A stretch of 6,814 nt of DNA from NCBI GenBank assembly GCA_012799315.1, contig JAAZLM010000082.1, positions 1 to 6,814 on the forward strand, written 5' to 3'. The notes beneath the pieces were generated by a model, which saw nothing but the letters and a program-made list of their open reading frames with translations, did no database searches and was not told where the DNA came from. This stretch comes from Clostridiales bacterium (GTDB taxonomy: Bacteria; Bacillota; Clostridia; Oscillospirales; Ruminococcaceae). The stretch's first letter is position 1; every line of letters begins with the position of its first letter. Positions 1-6,814 of the stretch are shown here, one piece after another. The position numbers were made by a program, and so were the translations under genes.

Positions 1-3000
1 ATTCTAACCTTCCTCATCATCTGGCGAACGATAACCTCGATATGCTTGTCGTTAATGTCAACACCTTGCATTCGATATACCTTTTGCACTTCAGAAATAA
101 TATAATTCTGAACTGCTCCCTCGCCCTTAACAAGAAGAACGTCATGAGGATTTATACTACCCTCAGTTAGTGGATCTCCCGCAGTGAGTACGTCGCCCTC
201 TTCAACCTTTAGCTTGTAGCCGAATGGTATTTGATAAGCCTCTTCCTCGCCATCGGCATTCGTAACAACAGCATGGCGAGTTTTCTTGATCTCTTCCATG
301 CGGACTGTTCCGCTAATCTTTGTAATAATAGCCGAACTCTTTGGTCGTCTACTCTCAAACAATTCCTCAACACGGGGTAAACCTTGCGTAATATCGTCGG
401 CCGATGCAATTCCACCAAGGTGGAATGTTCTCATTGTTAGCTGTGTTCCCGGCTCACCGATTGATTGAGCGGCTATGATGCCGACCGCTTCACCGACGGC
501 AACGGGATTGCCATTAGCTAAGTTACTTCCATAGCATTTAGCACAAACGCCATGTTTCGAATTGCAGGCTAGAACTGAGCGAATCTCGACCTTTTCAATG
601 CCTGCTTTTATAATCTTATTTGCATCATCATCTAGCATCATTTTATCCTTTGATACTAGGACTTCGCCAGTTTTTTCATCAATGATGTCATTCACTAGGA
701 ATCTTCCTACAAGTCTATCGAAAAGTGATTCGATCGATTGGTTACCCTCACGTATCTCATACACTTCAATACCCTTTGTAGTGCCGCAATCGTCACTCCT
801 AATAATGACGTCTTGCGATACGTCAACAAGTCTTCTTGTGAGGTACCCGGAGTCAGCTGTTCTGAGCGCTGTATCCGCAAGACCCTTTCTAGCTCCTCTA
901 GATGAAATAAAATATTCAAGGACGTTGAGCCCTTCTCTGTAATTGGAGCGAATCGGTATCTCGATCGTACCGCCGGAAGTGTTGGCGATTAGCCCACGCA
1001 TTCCTGCTAGCTGCCTAATTTGGCTCTTACTACCTCTCGCTTCAGAATCCGCCATCATAAAGATAGGGTTGTTGTGGTCAAGATTTGCCTCTAGGGCTTT
1101 TGCCACTTGCTCGGTAGTTTCATTCCATGTCTTGATAACTAATTCGTATCTTTCATCATCGGATATATATCCTCTATTATATCTTGCTGCTATTCCTAGT
1201 ATTTTCTCCTCGGCCTCTTTTATCAATTTAGCCTTTTCAGGAGGGATTACTGCATCGGATACTGCAACTGTAATTGCAGCACGTGTCGCATATTTGAATC
1301 CTAATGCTTTAATAACATCAAGTACTTCAGCAGTTTTAGCAGTACCATGAAGTTTTATGCATCGTTCAATAATTCTGCTAAGTTCCTTTTTACCGACTCT
1401 GAATGAAATCTCAAGGTCGAATTGTTGATCTGAATTCGTTCTATCTACATATCCCAAATTCTGCGGAATTGCTTCATTAAATATAATTCTTCCCACAGTT
1501 GTATCAATCAGCTTAGAAACAGTTTTCCCGCCAATGTCTTTAGAGACACGCACTTTAATAGGTGCGTTGAGCGATAGGACATCATCGGAATACGCCATGA
1601 TGGCTTCATTCATATCACGGAAGACCTTGCCCTCGCCTTTTTGCCCTTCCCTAATCATTGTTAGGTAGTATGCACCAAGTACCATATCTTGAGTCGGTAC
1701 TGCAACGGGGCGGCCATCGGATGGCTTGAGTAAGTTATTAGCAGCAAGCATGAGGAATCTTGCTTCAGCTTGTGCCTCCGCCGATAGCGGTACGTGCACT
1801 GCCATTTGGTCACCGTCAAAGTCGGCGTTATATGCCGTACATACAAGCGGGTGTAGTTTGAGCGCCTTACCCTCAACTAAAACGGGCTCGAACGCTTGAA
1901 TTCCTAGTCTGTGCAATGTTGGAGCACGGTTTAACAATACTGGATGATCCTTAATTACGTGTTCAAGTGCATCCCATACTTCTGTTCTGGCACGGTCGAC
2001 CATTTTCCTAGCACTTTTAATATTGTTAGCATAGCCCGTATCTACAAGACGTTTCATTACGAAGGGCTTGAACAATTCTAGCGCCATCTCTTTAGGAAGT
2101 CCGCATTGGTAGATTTTCATTTCAGGGCCGACAACGATAACGGATCTACCCGAATAGTCAACACGCTTTCCAAGTAGGTTCTGTCTAAATCTTCCTTGCT
2201 TACCCTTGAGCATATCGGATAGTGATTTGAGTGGTCGGTTATTAGGGCCTGTAACAGCTCGCCCACGTCTACCATTGTCGATTAGAGCATCGACTGCTTC
2301 TTGCAGCATTCTCTTCTCATTTCTGATTATGATGTCGGGCGCTTTTAATTCCATCATCTTTTTAAGACGATTGTTTCTATTTATGACACGGCGATATAGA
2401 TCGTTTAAGTCACTTGTAGCAAAACGTCCACCATCGAGCAATACCATTGGACGAAGATCCGGCGGTATTACGGGGATTGCATCAATTATCATCCATTCCG
2501 GACGATTACCGGACTGACGAAAAGCCTCAACTACGTCCAGCCTTTTAATCAGTTTAATGCGTTTTTGCCCTTGATGCGTGTCGGCAAGTTCCTCTTTAAG
2601 CTCTTTTGATAATGCATCTAGGTCGGTAGTTTCAAGCAACTCTTTAACTGCCTCCGCACCCATTCCTGCTTTAAAATCATCATCATAACGTTCACGCATA
2701 TCAACATATTCTTTTTCAGTTAGTAGCTGTGCACGCATTAGAACGGTGTCACCTGGGTCGGTGACGATATATTTTGTAAAGTAAAGCACTTCTTCAAGGC
2801 GCTTTGGCGATACATCAAGTATCTGCCCTATCCTAGACGGCGTGCCTTTAAAATACCAAATGTGCGATACTGGCGCCGCAAGTTCGATATGGCCCATTCG
2901 CTCACGTCTAACCTTAGAACGGGTAACTTCTACCCCGCAGCGATCGCATATCTTACCCTTGAAGCGAATTCTCTTATACTTCCCGCAATGGCACTCCCAA

Positions 3001-3167
3001 TCCTTAGATGGGCCGAAAATTTTCTCACAGAACAGCCCATCACGTTCGGGCTTTTGCGTCCTGTAATTTATTGTTTCTGGTCGCTCAACGGGGCCATATG
3101 ACCAGCTCCTAATTTGATCAGGAGATGCTAGGCCTATTTTTATTTTATTAAATTCATTAAATTCCAA
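1..3167 (-). CDS. rpoC: DNA-directed RNA polymerase subunit beta', 3' end cut by window
   Basis: Beta' subunit of RNA polymerase; it carries the catalytic magnesium site. Translation from TTG 3165-3167 gives 1055 full codons with no stop, then runs off the window edge at ...[10 protein letters not shown], about 115-130 residues short of the usual end. Landmarks: first zinc site Cys59, Cys61, Cys74, Cys77 (ECHCGKY...ICDRCG); clamp and switch segment [49 protein letters not shown]; magnesium loop NADFDGD at 447-453 with Asp449, 451 and 453; MRGLIAN and bridge helix [28 protein letters not shown] with Arg757 where histidine is usual; second zinc site Cys794, Cys868, Cys875, Cys878 ([12 protein letters not shown]); trigger loop [10 protein letters not shown] with Met912, Arg913 and His916, followed directly by [21 protein letters not shown], so the large proteobacterial insertion is absent. 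The TTG start is chosen because it is the only usual initiation codon in frame between an upstream TGA (3210-3212) and the conserved [13 protein letters not shown], and a strong Shine-Dalgarno stretch lies just before it. Predicted N-terminus is [18 protein letters not shown]. Identity is essentially certain; the exact start is likely. Confidence 0.98.
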   Translation of the reverse strand, partial: MEFNEFNKIKIGLASPDQIRSWSYGPVERPETINYRTQKPERDGLFCEKIFGPSKDWECHCGKYKRIRFKGKICDRCGVEVTRSKVRRERMGHIELAAPVSHIWYFKGTPSRIGQILDVSPKRLEEVLYFTKYIVTDPGDTVLMRAQLLTEKEYVDMRERYDDDFKAGMGAEAVKELLETTDLDALSKELKEELADTHQGQKRIKLIKRLDVVEAFRQSGNRPEWMIIDAIPVIPPDLRPMVLLDGGRFATSDLNDLYRRVINRNNRLKKMMELKAPDIIIRNEKRMLQEAVDALIDNGRRGRAVTGPNNRPLKSLSDMLKGKQGRFRQNLLGKRVDYSGRSVIVVGPEMKIYQCGLPKEMALELFKPFVMKRLVDTGYANNIKSARKMVDRARTEVWDALEHVIKDHPVLLNRAPTLHRLGIQAFEPVLVEGKALKLHPLVCTAYNADFDGDQMAVHVPLSAEAQAEARFLMLAANNLLKPSDGRPVAVPTQDMVLGAYYLTMIREGQKGEGKVFRDMNEAIMAYSDDVLSLNAPIKVRVSKDIGGKTVSKLIDTTVGRIIFNEAIPQNLGYVDRTNSDQQFDLEISFRVGKKELSRIIERCIKLHGTAKTAEVLDVIKALGFKYATRAAITVAVSDAVIPPEKAKLIKEAEEKILGIAARYNRGYISDDERYELVIKTWNETTEQVAKALEANLDHNNPIFMMADSEARGSKSQIRQLAGMRGLIANTSGGTIEIPIRSNYREGLNVLEYFISSRGARKGLADTALRTADSGYLTRRLVDVSQDVIIRSDDCGTTKGIEVYEIREGNQSIESLFDRLVGRFLVNDIIDEKTGEVLVSKDKMMLDDDANKIIKAGIEKVEIRSVLACNSKHGVCAKCYGSNLANGNPVAVGEAVGIIAAQSIGEPGTQLTMRTFHLGGIASADDITQGLPRVEELFESRRPKSSAIITKISGTVRMEEIKKTRHAVVTNADGEEEAYQIPFGYKLKVEEGDVLTAGDPLTEGSINPHDVLLVKGEGAVQNYIISEVQKVYRMQGVDINDKHIEVIVRQMMRKVR

Positions 3168-3174
3168 ATTATTG

Positions 3175-3186
3175 CCCTCTTTCCTT
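3175..3186 (-). promoter_or_regulatory. Ribosome binding site of rpoC
   Basis: Read on the minus strand this is AAGGAAAGAGGG, a purine-rich stretch complementary to the 3' end of 16S rRNA. The GAGG core ends about eight bases before the TTG at 3165-3167. It decides the start: the ATG at 3155-3157 is out of frame, and no in-frame ATG or GTG lies between the upstream stop and the conserved N-terminal motif. It sits inside the 58-base rpoB-rpoC gap, which has no convincing promoter or terminator, so rpoC is probably translated from the rpoB mRNA. Confidence 0.75.
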
Positions 3187-3225
3187 ATGAAGTTTAGAAT
3201 GCGATATCTTCAATTTTGATGAATA

Positions 3226-6200
3226 TTAATCTTCATCGTCCTCTTCATCATCGAACACATCAACATCATCCAATCCTAGGTCGATATCATCTTCTTCGAT
3301 GTCGTCCTCATCTAGATCTGAGTCTTCTTCCTGCTCTAGATCGGATTCCTCAATATCTTCAACAATATATTGTTTATCAATTTCTTCATCTACGGCAACT
3401 TCGTCAAAATCCTCCGATATTGGTGCAAGACCGATATCATCGTCATCATCGAAATTCTGCTTTAGGTCAATTTCTTCTTCATTTATATCAAGCACCTTGA
3501 CATCGAGTCCAAGTGATTGAAGCTCTTTTATAAGAACCTTGCACGCTTCAGGAACACCGGGCTTAGGAATATTCTGTCCTTTTACAATTGCTTCATATGT
3601 CTTAACTCTACCGACGACGTCATCGGACTTAACCGTCAATATCTCCTGCAATGTGTAGGACGCACCATAAGCTTCAAGTGCCCAAACCTCCATCTCACCG
3701 AAACGCTGTCCTCCGAATTGTGCTTTACCGCCAAGAGGTTGCTGCGTAACAAGTGAATACGGCCCTGTTGAACGAGCGTGAATCTTATCATCGACTAAGT
3801 GATGCAGCTTTAGGAAGTACATATATCCGACTGTAACTTCGTTATCGAATGGCATTCCCGTTCTACCATCGTATAGAACTGATTTTCCATCCTCACTGAG
3901 TCCAGCTTTTTTCAGACAATCCACAATGTCCTGCTCATTTGCACCGTCGAATACCGGCGTCATCATCTTCCAGCCGAGCGCCTTTGCAGCATATCCTAAA
4001 TGCACCTCTAGCACTTGACCGATGTTCATACGTGATGGTACTCCAAGCGGATTAAGAACAATATCGAGTGGCGTTCCATCCGGTAGGAATGGCATATCTT
4101 CCTGCGGTAGTATTCTTGATACGACACCTTTATTACCGTGTCTACCCGCCATTTTATCCCCAACTGATATCTTGCGTTTTTGTGCAACATAGCAACGTAC
4201 AACCATATTAACACCGGGCGATAATTCATCACAATTTTCTCTAGTGAATACCTTAACATCTACTACAATGCCCGATTCACCATGAGGAACCTTGAGCGAA
4301 TTATCTCTTACCTCTCTAGCCTTTTCACCGAATATTGCACGTAATAGACGTTCCTCAGCGGTTAGCTCCGTTTCACCCTTCGGTGTAACCTTACCGACAA
4401 GAATGTCGCCCGCTCTAACCTCCGCACCGATGCGAATTATGCCAAATTCATCTAGATCTTTTAACGCATCGTCACCGACGTTAGGAATATCCCTTGTTAT
4501 TTCCTCAGCGCCGAGCTTCGTATCCCTTGCTTCAATTTCATATTCATCAATATGAATTGAAGTGAACACGTCATCACGTACGATGTTCTCATTAATCAGG
4601 ATTGCGTCCTCATAGTTATAACCTTCCCATGCCATGAAGCCGATTAGCACGTTCTTCCCTAGTGCAATTTCCCCGTCAGCCGTTGCCGGCCCGTCGCAAA
4701 TTACATCTCCCGTCTTAATTACATCACCTTTATTATAAATAGGCTTTTGGTTAATACATGTTCCTTGGTTCGATCGTTTGAATTTAATATGCTTATATGT
4801 GTGGTTAACTCCATTATCGTCCTTTATTATAGTTTCATCAGCGGAAACGGATTCTACAACACCGTCGTGCTTTGAACATACGACCGCTCCCGAATCGACA
4901 GCTGCTTTATATTCCATACCTGTTCCAACTATTGGCGATTCCGTTCTTAAGAGAGGCACTGCCTGCCTTTGCATATTCGATCCCATCAATGCACGGTTAG
5001 CGTCGTCATTTTCAAGGAAAGGTATCATCGATGTTGCGATTGAAACTACCATCTTTGGTGTAATATCCATGTATTCTACACGTTCACGCTCAACCTCAAG
5101 AATTTCGTCCCGTACACGAACGTTTACACGGGGCTTTGCAAAGCGATTGTGTTCATCTAGTGGCTCATTCGCTTGTGCTACGATATAGTTGTCCTCAACA
5201 TCGGCAGTCATGTATTCGACTTCATCGAGTACGACACCTGTTTCCTTATCAACACGGCGGAAAGGTGCCTCCAAGAATCCATATTCATTTATCTTCGCAT
5301 ATGATGCTAGGTAGGATATAAGTCCAATATTCGGGCCCTCCGGCGTTTCGATCGGGCACATCCTACCATAGTGACTATAATGAACGTCACGCACTTCAAA
5401 GCTGGCCCTATCACGTGATAGACCCCCGGGACCTAGTGCCGATAAGCGGCGTTTATGCGTTAATTCCGCAAGCGGATTAGACTGATCCATGAATTGGGAC
5501 AGTGGCGATGAGCCAAAGAATTCCCTAATTGATGCAACAACAGGACGGATATTTATCAGCGCCTGAGGTGTAATAACCTCCATATCCTGTGCTTGCAGTG
5601 TCATTCTTTCACGGATTACTCTTTCCATCCTTGAAAAACCAATTCTAAATTGGTTTTGTAGCAATTCGCCAACGGAGCGAATTCTTCTATTACCTAAGTG
5701 GTCGATATCGTCAATCGTGCCAACATCGTCACATAGGTTACAAAAGTAATTTATCGATGCAATTATATCATCTAAAATAATGTGCTTTGGCGATAATTCA
5801 CTTGATCTTTTTATAATTTGCTCTTCTATCTCTTCTTTAGATTCCGCACTCTCCATAATTTCGGTTAGAACCTTGAAGCTAACTTTTTCAGCAATGCCGA
5901 ATTCCTTATGGTCAATGTCAACATATTTCCTAATGCTGACCATTCCATTGCCTACAACTTTAACTTGCTTATCGTCTAAGTCAAGGAGAACTTCATTAAC
6001 GCCAGCATCTTCTACCTGCATTGCCATATCGGTAGTGATAACTTCACCAACATCGACCATAACTTCACCAGTTAGCGGATTTATGATGGGATTGACTGGG
6101 CGGTATCCGATTATTCTTGATGAGATGCCAAGCTTCTTATTATATTTATATCTGCCGAATCTAGCTAAGTCATAGCGACGAGGATCAAAGAAAAGTGTAT

Positions 6201-6814
6201 TTATATGGTTGAGTGCACTCTCAACAGTTGGCGGCTCGCCCGGGCGCAACTTCCTATACACTTCAAGGAGTGCCTCCTCAGTGTTTTTAGTTGCATCCTT
6301 TTGGGAAATTGTTTGAAGAAGTCTTTCGTCCTCGCCAAAAGTATCTACAATATCTTGATCCGAACCAATACCAAGCGCTCTTATAAGCGTCGTTATTGGG
6401 ATCTTTCTATTTTTATCTATTCTAACGTAAATTATGTCATTTGAATCCATTTCGTATTCAAGCCATGCGCCCCTATTGGGGTTGATTGTCGTTTTAAAAA
6501 GTTTTTTACCAGTTTTGTCATAGTCAAAACCATAATATACTCCGGGTGATCGAACAAGTTGTGATACGATAACTCTCTCAGCACCGTTAATTACAAAAGT
6601 ACCGCTATCGGTCATGAGTGGGAAATCACCCATAAATACTTCTTGCTCTTTTCCTTCACCTGTTTCATTATTAAATAGTCTAGCCTTAACCCTTAGAGGT
6701 GCGGCGTAGGTTACATCACGCTCCTTGCATTCCTCCACAGAATATTTCGGTTCGTCGTCAATGCGGTAATCAATAAAAGTAAGCACTAAGTTGCCATTAT
6801 AATCGGTTATCGCG
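3226..6814 (-). CDS. rpoB: DNA-directed RNA polymerase subunit beta, 5' end cut by window
   Basis: Beta subunit of cytoplasmic RNA polymerase; with beta' it forms the active-site cleft that makes RNA from NTPs. Residues below count from the first full codon in the window (Ala, 6811-6813). The frame is open to the window edge: residues ITDYNGNL precede the GTG at 6786, matching the family's DFTGNL-LEFIDY stretch, so that GTG is an internal valine and the true start lies outside, about 55-60 residues upstream by comparison with B. subtilis. Visible landmarks in order: [20 protein letters not shown] near the N-terminus; the rifampicin region around 434-460 ([19 protein letters not shown]); the catalytic-centre segment [10 protein letters not shown] with Asp736; [12 protein letters not shown] with Lys887 and Lys895 (equivalents of E. 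coli K1065 and K1073); and the C-terminal block [20 protein letters not shown] and [19 protein letters not shown] that docks on beta'. The last 85 residues form an acidic tail (47 Asp/Glu, 2 Lys). It stops at TAA 3226-3228. It lies 58 bases upstream of rpoC and is surely co-transcribed with it. No frameshift or missing key residue is seen. Identity is essentially certain. Confidence 0.99.
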   Translation of the reverse strand, partial: AITDYNGNLVLTFIDYRIDDEPKYSVEECKERDVTYAAPLRVKARLFNNETGEGKEQEVFMGDFPLMTDSGTFVINGAERVIVSQLVRSPGVYYGFDYDKTGKKLFKTTINPNRGAWLEYEMDSNDIIYVRIDKNRKIPITTLIRALGIGSDQDIVDTFGEDERLLQTISQKDATKNTEEALLEVYRKLRPGEPPTVESALNHINTLFFDPRRYDLARFGRYKYNKKLGISSRIIGYRPVNPIINPLTGEVMVDVGEVITTDMAMQVEDAGVNEVLLDLDDKQVKVVGNGMVSIRKYVDIDHKEFGIAEKVSFKVLTEIMESAESKEEIEEQIIKRSSELSPKHIILDDIIASINYFCNLCDDVGTIDDIDHLGNRRIRSVGELLQNQFRIGFSRMERVIRERMTLQAQDMEVITPQALINIRPVVASIREFFGSSPLSQFMDQSNPLAELTHKRRLSALGPGGLSRDRASFEVRDVHYSHYGRMCPIETPEGPNIGLISYLASYAKINEYGFLEAPFRRVDKETGVVLDEVEYMTADVEDNYIVAQANEPLDEHNRFAKPRVNVRVRDEILEVERERVEYMDITPKMVVSIATSMIPFLENDDANRALMGSNMQRQAVPLLRTESPIVGTGMEYKAAVDSGAVVCSKHDGVVESVSADETIIKDDNGVNHTYKHIKFKRSNQGTCINQKPIYNKGDVIKTGDVICDGPATADGEIALGKNVLIGFMAWEGYNYEDAILINENIVRDDVFTSIHIDEYEIEARDTKLGAEEITRDIPNVGDDALKDLDEFGIIRIGAEVRAGDILVGKVTPKGETELTAEERLLRAIFGEKAREVRDNSLKVPHGESGIVVDVKVFTRENCDELSPGVNMVVRCYVAQKRKISVGDKMAGRHGNKGVVSRILPQEDMPFLPDGTPLDIVLNPLGVPSRMNIGQVLEVHLGYAAKALGWKMMTPVFDGANEQDIVDCLKKAGLSEDGKSVLYDGRTGMPFDNEVTVGYMYFLKLHHLVDDKIHARSTGPYSLVTQQPLGGKAQFGGQRFGEMEVWALEAYGASYTLQEILTVKSDDVVGRVKTYEAIVKGQNIPKPGVPEACKVLIKELQSLGLDVKVLDINEEEIDLKQNFDDDDDIGLAPISEDFDEVAVDEEIDKQYIVEDIEESDLEQEEDSDLDEDDIEEDDIDLGLDDVDVFDDEEDDED

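Noticed and set aside
562..1350. Two consecutive plus-strand open frames, 562-942 and 943-1350, in the same phase with one stop between them
   Set aside because: They lie exactly antisense to highly conserved rpoC, are rich in Ser, Leu and Ile as expected of a shadow frame, and show no recognisable domain or Shine-Dalgarno site.
1..3167. Possible frameshift or pseudogene in rpoC
   Set aside because: I translated every codon from 3167 to 3; the reading frame is the same at the zinc sites, NADFDGD, bridge helix and trigger loop, with no internal stop.
3188..3212. Small inverted repeat TGAAG/CTTCA in the rpoB-rpoC gap as a possible terminator or attenuator
   Set aside because: Only five base pairs with a 15-base loop, no G+C-rich stem and no following U-run.
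3216..3520. Plus-strand frames rich in His/Leu/Arg and in Ser opposite the end of rpoB
   Set aside because: Their odd composition is the mirror of the GAT/GAC/GAA/GAG codons of the acidic beta tail. They are low-complexity shadows, not genes.
4026..4259. Minus-strand 77-codon frame inside rpoB
   Set aside because: It is an out-of-phase frame over the conserved [12 protein letters not shown] coding region, with no homology I can recognise and no ribosome binding site.
5780..6175. Plus-strand 131-codon frame opposite the 5' half of rpoB, possible small membrane protein because of hydrophobic runs
   Set aside because: Hydrophobic and Ser/Thr-rich runs arise from reading antisense to acidic and Lys-rich codons; the opposite strand is unbroken conserved rpoB.
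6784..6786. GTG as the start codon of rpoB
   Set aside because: The frame stays open to the window edge and the residues before it (DYNGNL) match the family, so this codon is an internal valine.

Overview
The window is one end-to-end piece of the bacterial rpoBC operon, read entirely on the minus strand. From right to left it holds most of rpoB (RNA polymerase beta subunit, 5' end cut off by the window), a 58-base gap, and most of rpoC (beta' subunit, 3' end cut off). Nothing else is supported: almost every base is coding, and the open frames on the other strand or in other phases are shadows of these two genes.

The organism looks like a low-GC Gram-positive, most likely a member of the Clostridia. 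Both proteins align residue for residue with the Bacillus/Clostridium pattern. Neither shows the large lineage insertions of proteobacterial RNA polymerase: beta' has no insert in the trigger loop, and beta lacks the long extra domains. The beta subunit ends in a long acidic tail of a kind common in Clostridia. The DNA is moderately AT-rich, and ATA, AGA and AGG codons are used freely. I cannot fix the genus; a gut or oral anaerobe outside the classical Clostridium group is only a guess.

Layout: 3226-6814 is rpoB, with at least 1195 codons visible and roughly 55-60 N-terminal residues missing by comparison with B. subtilis. 3168-3225 is the intergenic gap, with a good Shine-Dalgarno stretch and no terminator. 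1-3167 is rpoC, starting at a TTG codon, with 1055 complete codons visible and roughly 115-130 C-terminal residues missing. I translated rpoC through the whole window and found no stop or frameshift.

The two subunits together form the catalytic core of RNA polymerase: beta gives the rifampicin pocket and two active-site lysines, and beta' gives the magnesium-binding NADFDGD loop, the bridge helix and the trigger loop. This is a housekeeping region and I see no new system in it. The points worth a second look are residue-level: an arginine where the bridge helix normally has histidine, a proline at the edge of the rifampicin region, a one-residue-longer trigger-loop tip, and the very acidic, internally repeated beta tail.
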